From positions 48,983 through 112,982 of the forward strand of contig JANQMN010000132.1 in NCBI GenBank assembly GCA_028280065.1: a stretch of DNA of 64,000 bases, written 5' to 3'. The stretch's first letter is position 1. Each line of letters starts with the position of its first letter. The notes below the pieces were generated by a model. That model ran no database searches and was not told the origin of the DNA. It worked only from the letters and a program-made list of their open reading frames with translations. The stretch comes from Hahella sp. Its GTDB lineage: Bacteria; Pseudomonadota; Gammaproteobacteria; Pseudomonadales; Oleiphilaceae. Positions 33,549 to 42,535 of this stretch are shown in pieces. A program made the position numbers and the translations under genes.

Positions 33549-34383
33549 ATTGGGGACTGAGAATGGATAGAATGTTTAACGCCTCCAGGTTGGAGTAATC
33601 GATAGCATTCTGCAGTGTTTGCCGGTCTATGCCCAGTCGGTTGAGTCTATCTTCCGTAACTAATTCTTCGAGTTGAAAGCGGTTCTGTTCGCCTAGTCCG
33701 ATGGCTGCCTGAAAGGCGATGTTCAATATCAAGGCATCTTTCGGGTCGGCACTGGCATTTGGATCATGCAGGTAGCCGACCGGTTCGCTGATCACACTCG
33801 GCAAACGCCAAATTTGCATCAGTTCCTTGGTGAGTTCCGGGTAAGTGAAGCCCAAAACTTCCATTTGTTTTTCCCAGGGCAGCCTGGCATCTTGTGGATC
33901 ATCTGTTGAGGCGCTTTTAGCCTTGTCGGGCAACTGATCAGCACAGATCATTTCGCCAAGATTTGCCAATAATCCGGAAACAAAGAGCCGCTCGGCATTC
34001 GGCAGACGTAAGGATTTTGCTATTTCCTTCGCTATTAATCCGGTATCCACCGATTGGCGCCAGAACCGGTCAAGGTCAATACAGTTGATTTTCAAATTTC
34101 CCAACGAATCGATGGCACTGTTTGCCAGTGCGAGATTGTAAACCGGCTCGGATCCGATCACGTTGATGGCGCGACTGACGGTATCGATTTTTGCGGCGAA
34201 ATTATAAAAGGCGCTATTGGCGATTTTCAGAATTTTTGATGTCAATGTGGGGTCGATTGACACGACTTCTGCTATATCGACGATTGTCGACGAGTCTGAG
34301 TCCAATAATTCCCGGAGTCGAATAGCCGTATCGGGAAGCAGGGGAATCTTGTCTGGATTGGCAAGCAACTGTTCGATATTCAT
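33532..34383 (-). CDS. HDOD domain protein
   Basis: 283 aa covering one HDOD domain: IPLLPDTAIRLRELLDSDSS, VVSIDPTLTSKILKIANSAF, RAINVIGSEPVYNLALANSA and LFVSGLLANLGEMICADQLP. HDOD proteins resemble HD hydrolases but lack most metal ligands and act in signalling, often tied to motility or biofilm control. It lies between a GAF kinase (convergent) and prsR (same strand, ~110 bp upstream), so a link to the PrsK/PrsR system is possible. Confidence 0.9.
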   Translation of the reverse strand: MNIEQLLANPDKIPLLPDTAIRLRELLDSDSSTIVDIAEVVSIDPTLTSKILKIANSAFYNFAAKIDTVSRAINVIGSEPVYNLALANSAIDSLGNLKINCIDLDRFWRQSVDTGLIAKEIAKSLRLPNAERLFVSGLLANLGEMICADQLPDKAKSASTDDPQDARLPWEKQMEVLGFTYPELTKELMQIWRLPSVISEPVGYLHDPNASADPKDALILNIAFQAAIGLGEQNRFQLEELVTEDRLNRLGIDRQTLQNAIDYSNLEALNILSILSPQSMAIF

Positions 34384-34493
34384 GAAATATTCGATTTTCC
34401 GGAGTTTATGGTGTTTTTCTCAGAACCTAAATCAGTATAGACAGGATTTAGAGAATAGGAACGGTGCGTGGATTATCTGGTCCGGCGTCACGG

Positions 34494-35852
34494 CTAATTA
34501 TCCTGGGTGGGAATATTGTATTTGTCTGTCAGGCTATACAGCGTAGGGCGGGTAACGCCGAGTATTCGGGCAGCTTTAGACATATTGTAGTTGCAGGTAT
34601 CCAATGCCTGCTTAATAACGGATTTTTCCGCCTCCTCCCTGACCTGGCGTAAATTAAATATGTCCTTTACCTCACCTTCCACATGGGCAAGTTCCAGATC
34701 TTCGGCATTGACCCTTTTGCCTTCAGACATAATGGTGGCCCGTTTGACTTTGTTGATCATTTCCCGAACATTGCCCGGCCACGGATAATTCTGGATTTTC
34801 GCGATAGCTTCGTCCGTAAAGCTCAGTGTGCCTTTGTCATGCTGCTTGGAGAAATTCTTCAACAGGGCCTGGGCGATCACCTGCGCATCGCCTTTACGTT
34901 CGCGGAGCGGTGGCACATTGATAGTGATTTCACTGACGCGATAATACAGATCCTCGCGGAATTCGCCCTGGGTGATTTGCTTACTCAAATCCTGGTGAGT
35001 AGCGCAGATTACGCGGACATCGACAGGAATTTCCTTGGTGCCTCCAACTCTTTCGATGACGCGCTCCTGCAGGAAGCGCAACATTTTTGCCTGGAGCGGC
35101 ATCGGCATATCGCCGATTTCATCCAAAAAAAGCGTACCGCCGTTGGCCATTTCAATTTTGCCTTTCTTCATTTGGGTGGCGCCGGTGAAAGCGCCTTTTT
35201 CATAGCCAAATAGTTCGCTTTCCAACAGATTTTCCGGAATCGCCGCGCAGTTGATCGCGGCGAAGTTATGGTCCCTTCGAGGGCTTAAATCATGCACCGC
35301 CCGGGCCAACACTTCTTTACCGGTGCCGGTTTCGCCGAGAATCAAGGTGGTGACGTCCGCCGGTGCGATTTTTTCCACTGTGCGGCATACATCCAGCATC
35401 TCCGGACTGGAGGCGATAATCCCTTTAAGGCGGGAGGTGGACTTGGTTTCCTGTAGTTCACGGTTTTCCTGTTCCAGTTCAAAATGGCGGAAAGCACGGT
35501 TCACCACAAATGCCAGGATGTCGGCGTCCAAGGGTTTTTGATAATAGTCCGACGCTCCCATCCCGACAGCCTTGACCGCGTTTTCGCGTTCTTCCCGGCC
35601 GGTTACCACAATGATCTTGGTTAATGGAGCCAGAGTGAGGATTTCTTGTAAAACGGCAAAACCTTCGGACGAACCGCCCGGGTCCGGAGGAAGTCCCAGG
35701 TCCAGAGTAACGACCTGCGGTTCTATCCGGCGCAGCTGAGCAATGGCTGACTCCCGATCATCGGCAACCACCACTTCCGTATCTTCAAAACACCAACGCA
35801 TTTGGCTTTGTAAGCCAGGATCATCTTCAACAATGAGCAACTTCTTTTGCAC
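34494..35852 (-). CDS. prsR: Sigma-54-dependent response regulator PrsR (XrtA/PEP-CTERM system)
   Basis: 452 aa. REC domain with D10/D11, phospho-acceptor D51 ([14 protein letters not shown]) and K107. AAA+ domain with Walker A GETGTGKE (173-180), the sigma-54 contact loop GAFTGA (220-225) and [13 protein letters not shown]-terminal Fis-type HTH ends [20 protein letters not shown]. The length, the [10 protein letters not shown] motif and the adjoining kinase of PrsK type identify the regulator of PEP-CTERM/exosortase A exopolysaccharide genes. It is predicted to activate -24/-12 promoters after phosphorylation by PrsK. About 215 bp separate it from prsK. Confidence 0.92.
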   Translation of the reverse strand: MQKKLLIVEDDPGLQSQMRWCFEDTEVVVADDRESAIAQLRRIEPQVVTLDLGLPPDPGGSSEGFAVLQEILTLAPLTKIIVVTGREERENAVKAVGMGASDYYQKPLDADILAFVVNRAFRHFELEQENRELQETKSTSRLKGIIASSPEMLDVCRTVEKIAPADVTTLILGETGTGKEVLARAVHDLSPRRDHNFAAINCAAIPENLLESELFGYEKGAFTGATQMKKGKIEMANGGTLFLDEIGDMPMPLQAKMLRFLQERVIERVGGTKEIPVDVRVICATHQDLSKQITQGEFREDLYYRVSEITINVPPLRERKGDAQVIAQALLKNFSKQHDKGTLSFTDEAIAKIQNYPWPGNVREMINKVKRATIMSEGKRVNAEDLELAHVEGEVKDIFNLRQVREEAEKSVIKQALDTCNYNMSKAARILGVTRPTLYSLTDKYNIPTQDN

Positions 35853-36068
35853 GTTAAAACCCTGTCTGGTTCTTAGGATGAAGGTCGGTTCGTATTGGTA
35901 ACATTAAAGATGGGACTAAACCGGGTACTCGGCGCCGGCTATCTAACCATGCCCACTGCAAATAACTCACAGCAATAGAATCGAACCGAGGAGGAGAAAA
36001 CGGGGTTTATATTAGCAGTGTTGAAATTCTTTACAAGAGTTTCCAGCAAATCCGCCCGGTAAATTAGA

Positions 36069-38162
36069 TCAGATGGCCTGCTCCGCAAATGTCCTGCTGC
36101 TTGAAGTCGCTTGTACCAGCGGTACCTTGATAGTGAAGCAGGTGCCCACCCCGAGTTCGCTGGTCACATCCAGCGATCCGCCGATTTTACGGATGTACTC
36201 CCGGCTTTGATAAGCGCCAATGCCCATACCGGTGAGACCTTTGGTACTCGAAAAAGGTTTAAACAGTTCTTCTTTGATGAACGTGTCGCTCATACCGGAG
36301 CCGGTGTCCTGGATAAATATGACCGCCCATCCCGTGCTGACTTTAATCGAGATGCTGACTTCTCCTTCCTTGGCGGTTGCATCCTGGGCATTGTGTACCA
36401 GGTGCACGAGCACGCTCTGGAGCTTTTCCCGGTCAGCCACGATGCGTACTTTTCTGTCATCGCCGATGAAATTCGGCACCGGACTTCTCTTTGATTCTTG
36501 CTCGACCACAGCCTTAACCAACTCCGTTAAATCGAATTGGCTGATATCGTCCTTGGAGACAGGGTTACGTATCTGTTGTAACAGATGATTCATTTTGTCC
36601 AACGCATGCTCCGTGGTTCGAATCATATCGTCGACAAATACCGGATTGGTTTTGTGTTTTTCCGAGTTATTCACTAACAAGGAAAGCTGCGCAATAATGG
36701 TCTTTAGATCGTGCACCATAAAGGCGGATGTACGATTGACTGCCTCGAATTGTTTGGACTCGGATAGTCTGGCTTGGGTATTTAACAGCGCTAAATAACT
36801 TGCCGCTTGACGGGCGACGGTTTTTAGTAAGTCGTAGTTTTCCCAATTCAATTCGATTTTGGTCATGGGTTCGGCGATTAATGCGAAGCCGATCATTTCT
36901 TCGCCGACAAAGAAAGGCACCAATAGCCAGGGTTTCTGGACTGACCAGATGCAATCAGGAATCTCGACCAATTGATAGCGAGTCGGATCGTTCTGATATT
37001 CTTTCAAGTCGACAACCCAGTCGCTGCGACTCATCAGTTCGATGAGTTCGGCATGCAAGTCAATTTTGTCGAACTTTATTTCGGGCATGTTCCAGAAAGC
37101 CGTGGCTTGGTAAGCTTCGTCTTCATTTTTTAGCCATAAAGCACCGGAGCGGCTTTCGACCAACTGCGACATTACCCGAATCGCCCGAACTTCCAATCGT
37201 TCGGCGGATTCATCTGCGGTAAGTAAACCGGTGGCTTTCAGCCACTCTTCACGGTAGTCGTATTTGTAGTCGAAAAAGTGTCTGCTGATAAACACCATCA
37301 TCCTGGCGCGGAGTCTTGACGATCCGCCAATCAACAGCAGGAAGAGGGTTGCGCCAAAGAAGAATATGATGAGAAAAGCTTCTGACCAGTCGCCGCCGAC
37401 CGCATTAATATAATAGCCTCCTGCAGCCATGATAAGCAGGTACAGCCCTGCAAACACCAGAACACTGGTGTGGAAGATGAACTGGCGGGAAATCTGCACA
37501 TCTATGGGCTGTTTGCGGGCATTCACCATGGTAAGCGCAACCAGAGGCGCGCAAATCACATAAATGACTCCCCTGGCGTCCCAAAAAGCCTGAGAGATTT
37601 GATTAAACAGCAGGGCGTCTGAATAAAGCACAAAGTCATAAATAAACATTGTTCCCAGCGACAGGCACAGGTAGCGGGTGTTTTTGCGCTTATACCCCAT
37701 AGCATTGCGCCAGACCTGTTCCAGTAGAACCAATCCTCCCAAGGGCACCAGGATCTGGCCGATTAACAACCCCTGACCGGATATCAACGGCGCATCGGTA
37801 AACGCCCGGCTGCCGCCGGCGAGCAACATGCTGGCTAAAATCAGGCTAATCGCCAGCACCACAGATTTTTGCACAAAGTTGTCAGTGCTAAACAACCCTT
37901 TGTTAATTCCCCAAAGGATGAGAAGCATGCCGATCCAACCTGCGCTTCTGAGCACTTCGAACGAGTAACGCACCGCAAATGGGGGAGTATCGAAGGCCTC
38001 CTGACAGGCCACGATGCCAAGCCAGATGGAAGTGACCAAACAGGCGCCGAACAGCGCGCGGTCGGCAAGTCGCCGCCAATAGCCTTTGGCTAACAGAACG
38101 ACTAAAAGAAAATAAACCAGTGCGCCGGTAGCATGACTAATAGCGCCAAATGTAATATTCAT
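36069..38162 (-). CDS. prsK: XrtA/PEP-CTERM system membrane histidine kinase PrsK
   Basis: 697 aa. The N-terminal ~290 residues hold about eight hydrophobic segments (for example ALVYFLLVVLLAKGY, GLYLLIMAAGGYYI and AFLIIFFFGATLFLLLIGG). A GAF-like region follows (~310-470), then the kinase: H-box AFMVHDLKTIIAQLSLL, N-box SVLVHLVHNAQDATA, G1 IQDTGSGMSD, F-box KPFSSTKGLTGMGIGAYQ. Everything needed for activity is intact. PrsK proteins are found with PrsR in bacteria that sort PEP-CTERM proteins through exosortase XrtA. The signal sensed is unknown. No exosortase gene is in the window, but glycosyltransferases at 0-3.5 kb may belong to the regulon. Confidence 0.93.
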   Translation of the reverse strand: MNITFGAISHATGALVYFLLVVLLAKGYWRRLADRALFGACLVTSIWLGIVACQEAFDTPPFAVRYSFEVLRSAGWIGMLLILWGINKGLFSTDNFVQKSVVLAISLILASMLLAGGSRAFTDAPLISGQGLLIGQILVPLGGLVLLEQVWRNAMGYKRKNTRYLCLSLGTMFIYDFVLYSDALLFNQISQAFWDARGVIYVICAPLVALTMVNARKQPIDVQISRQFIFHTSVLVFAGLYLLIMAAGGYYINAVGGDWSEAFLIIFFFGATLFLLLIGGSSRLRARMMVFISRHFFDYKYDYREEWLKATGLLTADESAERLEVRAIRVMSQLVESRSGALWLKNEDEAYQATAFWNMPEIKFDKIDLHAELIELMSRSDWVVDLKEYQNDPTRYQLVEIPDCIWSVQKPWLLVPFFVGEEMIGFALIAEPMTKIELNWENYDLLKTVARQAASYLALLNTQARLSESKQFEAVNRTSAFMVHDLKTIIAQLSLLVNNSEKHKTNPVFVDDMIRTTEHALDKMNHLLQQIRNPVSKDDISQFDLTELVKAVVEQESKRSPVPNFIGDDRKVRIVADREKLQSVLVHLVHNAQDATAKEGEVSISIKVSTGWAVIFIQDTGSGMSDTFIKEELFKPFSSTKGLTGMGIGAYQSREYIRKIGGSLDVTSELGVGTCFTIKVPLVQATSSSRTFAEQAI

Positions 38163-38275
38163 ATAGAGAATTGATCAGACATCCCAATCGTAAGGCTAGT
38201 TTGCCTTGCAAGCCGCTGCAACCGGAGGAAGGGCTTCCGGGCCGCCTATTGAGCACTACGAAAGTTACCGTTTGG

Positions 38276-38509
38276 TTAAAGTGATTCGTCAAGTATGCTA
38301 AAAGACAGGAACGCGGTAAACAGAATCGTGCCGACTACCACGGGTAAAGAGGGATTTACCAGCATAAAAGTTCCCGAAACCAGCCATATGTTTTTTACCT
38401 GTTGCTTCTTTAATCGGTAAGGCTTGCTTGTGCGCCGGTCTTTATAATTTGGGTATTTTCGATTTGGGCAAGCAAACTTGGTGCGAAGCAAACTATCAAT
38501 TAAATCCAT
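38276..38509 (-). CDS. Small membrane protein of unknown function
   Basis: The track lists 142 aa, but the ATG at 38507-38509 has a GAGGGG site 6 nt upstream, giving 77 aa, and the upstream part shows no protein-like pattern. The protein has a basic soluble half (RTKFACPNRKYPNYKDRRTS) and a hydrophobic C-terminus with a Pro break (VNPSLPVVVGTILFTAFLSF) ending DESL. Probably two short membrane spans with the N-terminus in the cytoplasm. Not recognised. It lies ~110 bp upstream of prsK on the same strand. Confidence 0.55.
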   Translation of the reverse strand: MDLIDSLLRTKFACPNRKYPNYKDRRTSKPYRLKKQQVKNIWLVSGTFMLVNPSLPVVVGTILFTAFLSFSILDESL

Positions 38510-38621
38510 TCTGAACCCCTCATTCAGCACCGCTAAGGCTAGGCTCTGCTGATAAATGGTTACCGCCTTGTCGGACAGATAATGGCTTCCGGCAGAGGCT
38601 ACAACAAAATGTCCACAGAAC

Positions 38622-38894
38622 CTAGTAGTAGCATAGTACAAAGCCGGCGTCAGTAAATCCTGTATGGTTAAAAAGTAATCTTTTAGGGGTTGCTCGCCAG
38701 GCATCCTGATAACCTACCCAATCTTTGGCGGCATTGGTGACGGCCGGGATGGTTTCCTCACAGCCGACGACGCTGCCCAAGTTAAATCCCCAGGGATCAT
38801 AGCCCAGGCTCCCTACAGGCTTGTCAATGGCGCTAATCTTTTTGTCGAGATGGCTGGAGACCAGCAGGTTTTTCAGCTTTGCACGTATACTCAC
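38622..38894 (-). pseudogene. Possible lysophospholipid acyltransferase remnant (N-terminal)
   Basis: 90 codons from a GTG. Residues ~20-45 (ISAIDKPVGSLGYDPWGFNL) resemble the N-terminal lead-in of bacterial 1-acylglycerol-3-phosphate acyltransferase-like proteins, where a (D/E)KP...GxDPxGF stretch precedes the HX4D domain. The catalytic HX4D never appears; the frame loses any similarity and stops. It reads as a truncated, decayed gene. Confidence 0.4.
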
Positions 38895-39362
38895 AGTGAT
38901 TAGCGACTAAGTCACCCTGGCTGGGAGGAAAAGAAATACCGGAGTGACAATATAAGCAATGGCGATTTGTTGAGCAGTAGAAAGGGCAGGTTAAAACCTG
39001 AATATCGAACTTTGGTGTCATGGGTTCGGTCGATTTAATCCAATATGGCGACTGACGCATGCATACCGCACAGGCGGACTACTACTACAAGGTGCTTGAC
39101 CGAATATCTGAGAGTAGGGGAAAAAGGGCCGGGTTCTAGGGGAGAACCCGGTAGTCAGGTGTGAGTAGTATCCATGAAAGACTTCCTGCGTTGCTGGCCA
39201 GATCGCTCTGTCAGCCTATTAAGTATCGTACTCAAAGCGTAAAATGCAATGGCAATTGAGTGTTTTTTAAGCATAGTTTTTCATGAAAAAGTCACTCTAA
39301 ATCGCTAAACGGAGTAAGCCAAGCAACCTTCCAAATACAAATGAGAATAGAATATCCCACAT
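38895..39362. other. Intergenic region, only weak ORFs
   Basis: A 75-aa minus-strand ORF (38833-39060) with Cys pairs (LTCPFYCSTNRHCLYCHSG) lies here, but no ribosome site or family match supports it. The hairpin at 39129-39151 is the one clear structure. Nothing else was recognised. Confidence 0.45.
39129..39151 (-). terminator. Rho-independent terminator-like hairpin
   Basis: CCGGGTTCT-5-AGAACCCGG, perfect 9-bp arms. On the minus strand it is followed by CCCTTTTT, so it probably ends transcription of the minus-strand gene at 39363-40382, about 210 bp after its stop. Confidence 0.6.
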
Positions 39363-40382
39363 TCAGACGACGCTATCCTTTGCGTTTAGTTGCCCCTTCC
39401 AGCTTTGTCTCGCAACCTGTTCTTTGGCAACCTCCAAAATGTCAGTCACCAATCCTATGAGTTGGTGATCGAAATCCAAAAAAGAGCCATTAGAATGGTC
39501 GTCGAAACGATGAATCGCGGATTTCCATGCCGCTAGATCCTCCGGCATCTGCGCGTCTTCCAACAAATTGGCAATTGCATCCACGACGATATCGGCAACG
39601 GTATCTTCCATATGTTCCGCTAACTGGGAGCCGACGATGGGAATTGTTTGAATCCGCTTCAAGTCGGCATTGGTTTGCAGCGCAAATCCTACGCTGTGCC
39701 GCAGTTTATTGGCTAATACATTATCCTGGTCTTCGCGCATGCTGGCAGCCAGATTCGTGATCATTTGCTCCCATGACGTCGCCAGACCCGGTAATCGCGG
39801 TTCAACAATCCTGGCCAGGATTTTTTCGCCAAGCTGGGTGTCCTGCTGTAAATCTTCCTGTATGCCGGTAATCACCTTGACCACAACTCTGTCACTGAGT
39901 TCCTCCAGGAACACGTTGTAATAGAAGCTGATGAAACTGAATACCCGGGTATTGGTAAAATCGATGATGCCATATTTATGTAGCCGGTAGATGATAGAAA
40001 AAATTCGCAGGAATCGAAGTAATCTGGTGGAGCCAAGGGGAATGCAGCCCAGTAGGTCATACCAGTGCAGGAATGGGAAAAAGTACCAGCGTTCATAGAT
40101 TTTTTCTTTAACGGCAAAATACCAGCGGACCACAAACTCGGTTAAAAAAATGGCGATGAATCCAAGGTCGATGAGGAGAAAGTTGGCATGGAAAAACTGC
40201 ATTTCGTCATAGATGCCCGGGGTATAGTCCCGCACCAGTGAGGCAACGAGGTCGGTTGCAAACAAAGCATCGATAATGATTAGCGTGAGGTTGATAATCA
40301 ATAGGCCGAGCATCATCAAGTCCACGGCAATCCAGACGCCCTGTCTGCTATCCTTGAGGTGTTGATAATCGATTTTCAGCAA
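39363..40382 (-). CDS. Voltage-sensor-like membrane protein without a pore domain
   Basis: 339 aa. Four membrane segments fill residues ~15-140: S1 (VWIAVDLMMLGLLIINLTLI), S2 (LLIDLGFIAIFLTEFVVRWY, with the acidic Glu), S3 (WYDLLGCIPLG, with Asp) and an S4-like RLLRFLRIFSIIYRLHK with Arg at every third position. This is the charge layout of voltage-sensor domains. No selectivity filter or S5-S6 follows. Instead a ~200-residue soluble helical region appears (VITGIQEDLQQDTQLGEKIL and beyond). Could be a proton channel, a sensor, or a non-channel relative. Divergent from the phasin gene. Confidence 0.65.
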   Translation of the reverse strand: MLKIDYQHLKDSRQGVWIAVDLMMLGLLIINLTLIIIDALFATDLVASLVRDYTPGIYDEMQFFHANFLLIDLGFIAIFLTEFVVRWYFAVKEKIYERWYFFPFLHWYDLLGCIPLGSTRLLRFLRIFSIIYRLHKYGIIDFTNTRVFSFISFYYNVFLEELSDRVVVKVITGIQEDLQQDTQLGEKILARIVEPRLPGLATSWEQMITNLAASMREDQDNVLANKLRHSVGFALQTNADLKRIQTIPIVGSQLAEHMEDTVADIVVDAIANLLEDAQMPEDLAAWKSAIHRFDDHSNGSFLDFDHQLIGLVTDILEVAKEQVARQSWKGQLNAKDSVV

Positions 40383-40456
40383 ATGTACGTCCTTACATAA
40401 TGAATGTCCCGTTCACAGCATAGTGGAGGGCTACTCAGAATACGATATGCCGTGCT

Positions 40457-40473
40457 AAACTCTTAAAGAGTTT
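40457..40473. promoter_or_regulatory. Inverted repeat upstream of phasin gene
   Basis: AAACTCT-TAA-AGAGTTT: perfect 7-bp arms 23 bp before the phasin ATG, in the intergenic space shared with the divergent membrane-protein gene. It is a reasonable operator for a dimeric repressor such as the PhaD-like TetR protein encoded next door (inference). Confidence 0.45.
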
Positions 40474-40495
40474 TCTCTATACTGACAGGTTGACT

Positions 40496-40894
40496 ATGAC
40501 CGACGAAGATACTTCGCAAAAACATCTTTCAAAAAAAATAAAAGATTCGGCAAGGCAGATATGGCTGGCTGGATTGGGAGCATATAACAAAGCGGAAGAA
40601 GACGCCGGTAAAGTGTTCGATAAACTGGTGCAGGAAGGTGAAGATATCGAAAAGAAGACCCGTGGTGTGTTTGAGAAACAATTCAAGATTGTTGAGGATC
40701 GGGTAGACGTGGTCCGTGATAAGGCAAACACCACAATGGACAAACTGGAAAACGTTTTTGATTCCAGGGTATCCAAGGCGCTGGACCGCTTACGGGTTCC
40801 CAATTACCTGGAATATAAAGAACTGAAAGAGGAAGTCGAGCAGCTTAGAGAAAGGCTTGCCGAATTAGAAAAGAAACAAGGTGGAGGAGAGTGA
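40496..40894 (+). CDS. Phasin (PhaI/PhaF-type granule-associated protein)
   Basis: 132 aa from the ATG at 40496 (track start is a TTG two codons earlier; AGG lies 7 nt before the ATG). The head carries SARQIWLAGLGAYNKAEEDA, then KVFDKLVQEGEDIEKK; the W-L-A-G-L-G-A-x-x-x-A-E-E-x-G pattern is the signature of PhaI/PhaF phasins. A long amphipathic helix and a C-terminal coiled coil (YKELKEEVEQLRERLAELEK) follow. It lacks the basic AAKP-rich tail of PhaF, so is closer to PhaI. Phasins coat polyhydroxyalkanoate granules. Convergent with a PhaD-like regulator. No PHA synthase is in the window. Confidence 0.85.
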   Translation: MTDEDTSQKHLSKKIKDSARQIWLAGLGAYNKAEEDAGKVFDKLVQEGEDIEKKTRGVFEKQFKIVEDRVDVVRDKANTTMDKLENVFDSRVSKALDRLRVPNYLEYKELKEEVEQLRERLAELEKKQGGGE

Positions 40895-40965
40895 TATTCT
40901 CTCCTTTTTCTGACCCAGGCAGCACCAAGTGAGGGATTACCGTTAAATCAACCCTCACGATGCGC

Positions 40966-41586
40966 CTAAATATACTGTTCGCTGACCTCCATCAACAGGG
41001 CTTTGTCCTCGGGCCGTAAATGCGGCGCTACCGCACTCATTACCTGATAAACACCTTTGGCCAGATCAATATCCGAATCTGAGCCGATGTGCCCCAACAT
41101 GTCAAAACTTGGCCAATAGGTTGAAATCAATACTATATTGCGGCATAGGGCTTCCAGCTCAGCATTGGTGGCCAGGAGGATTTCCTGTCGCTTCAAGCTT
41201 AAGCAGATTTTCTGTGTGGCATCGAATTTTTTTTGCAGGATTTTCTTGAATTTAAAACGAATCTTTTCGTAGCGCTGGAGAATATTTACCAAATCTTTAT
41301 ACAGAAACCGGTATTTGGCGATGCATTCAAACACAAGATGCAGCGATAGCCAGTAGTCCTCAACGCTGAAATCAGCATCGTCCGGCATATCCAGAAGCTC
41401 AGTGATTTCATGTTCATAACGGCCAAAAAGTTCGACAATGATTTCCGTCTTGTTTTTGTAGTGGTAATAAAGGTTGCCCGGACTGATATCCAGTTCATCG
41501 GCGATTTGTAACGTCGTTACGTTTGGCTCTCCGAAAATATTAAAGAGTTCCAAACTGACGTGTATGATGCGCTCCCGGGTCTTCAT
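40966..41586 (-). CDS. TetR-family regulator, PhaD-like
   Basis: 206 aa. The N-terminal HTH has LFNIFGEPNVTTLQIADELD and ISPGNLYYHYKNKTEII. These stretches and EDYWLSLHLVFECIAKYRFL closely follow Pseudomonas PhaD, the regulator of the pha cluster. The ligand domain diverges in its second half. By analogy it would control phasin and related genes in response to a CoA intermediate. Next to, and convergent with, the phasin gene, supporting the assignment. A helix-packing TetR regulator of another pathway remains possible. Confidence 0.82.
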   Translation of the reverse strand: MKTRERIIHVSLELFNIFGEPNVTTLQIADELDISPGNLYYHYKNKTEIIVELFGRYEHEITELLDMPDDADFSVEDYWLSLHLVFECIAKYRFLYKDLVNILQRYEKIRFKFKKILQKKFDATQKICLSLKRQEILLATNAELEALCRNIVLISTYWPSFDMLGHIGSDSDIDLAKGVYQVMSAVAPHLRPEDKALLMEVSEQYI

Positions 41587-41646
41587 TGTTTATGATCACT
41601 ATCCCATTAGATGGTCTCAATAGTATCGGATTGATATTAAATTACA

Positions 41647-42489
41647 TCAGGTCAAGTCAAAATCCGCCCAAATCGGACTATGGTCCGAGGGCTTTTCCAT
41701 ACCCCGAATATCCAAGGCGATACCTGCATCCCGGCATCTAGCTGCTAGATTTGCCGAGGCTAATATTAGATCAATACGGAGCCCTCTGCGCGGAGAATCT
41801 TCAAATCCGCGGCTACGATAATCAAACCAGCTGTAGCTGTCGGACAGGTCGGGGTATTGCTTCCTGAAAGTATCGGTTAGTCCCCATTCCAGGAGGTTTT
41901 CCAGCCATTCCCGTTCTTCCGGCAGAAAACTGCACTTTCCGGTTTGGAGCCAGCGCTTGCGGTTTTTTTCGCCAATTCCGATGTCAATATCCTGGTGAGA
42001 TATATTCATGTCACCCATCAGTACAACTTCCGATCCTGTTGGCAACGCATCTAAAAAGGTCCGTGTCTTTCGATAAAAATTCGCCTTATTGGGAAATTTT
42101 TCGGGGTGATTGCGGTTTTCTCCCTGCGGGAAGTAGCCGTTTGCTACACTGAATTCACCCGACTCGGTTTTATAATGCCCGCAAATCCAGCGGCGATGAT
42201 CGTCCTCGGTCTCCTCCGGAAATCCTTTTTCGACAGAAAGCAGTTCCGGCGCAGGGCGTTTGTTTGATGCGTTGGGGAGCCGGGTAAGCAGCGCCACACC
42301 ATAATGACTTTTCTGACCGAATACGTCGGCTCTATATCCCATGGCTTCGACGTCTTCCATGGGAAACAGCAGGTCTTGGACCTTGATTTCCTGCAGTCCG
42401 ATGATGTCCGGCGCATAGTCCTCTATCAGACGGTGCAACTGATGTAGGCGGGCGCGTATTCCATTTACGTTGAAGGACACTATTCGCAT
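41647..42489 (-). CDS. xthA: Exodeoxyribonuclease III
   Basis: 280 aa. EEP-fold nuclease: MRIVSFNVNGIRARLHQLHR, DIIGLQEIKVQDLLFP (catalytic Glu), GDMNISHQDIDIG (Asp-x-Asn), and DHSPIWADFDL with the C-terminal Asp-His. These match E. coli Xth (AP endonuclease, 3'-5' exonuclease; base-excision repair). Stands alone: the TetR gene ends 60 bp downstream and the HD gene begins ~46 bp upstream on the same strand. Confidence 0.93.
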   Translation of the reverse strand: MRIVSFNVNGIRARLHQLHRLIEDYAPDIIGLQEIKVQDLLFPMEDVEAMGYRADVFGQKSHYGVALLTRLPNASNKRPAPELLSVEKGFPEETEDDHRRWICGHYKTESGEFSVANGYFPQGENRNHPEKFPNKANFYRKTRTFLDALPTGSEVVLMGDMNISHQDIDIGIGEKNRKRWLQTGKCSFLPEEREWLENLLEWGLTDTFRKQYPDLSDSYSWFDYRSRGFEDSPRRGLRIDLILASANLAARCRDAGIALDIRGMEKPSDHSPIWADFDLT

Positions 42490-42535
42490 ATTGGCAATTT
42501 AATCCTTTGAGCAGAAGAAAGTTCAGCCAAGACGT

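Noticed and set aside
38833-39060. 75-aa Cys-containing ORF
   Set aside because: No ribosome site; overlaps the acyltransferase remnant; Cys pairs alone are not enough.
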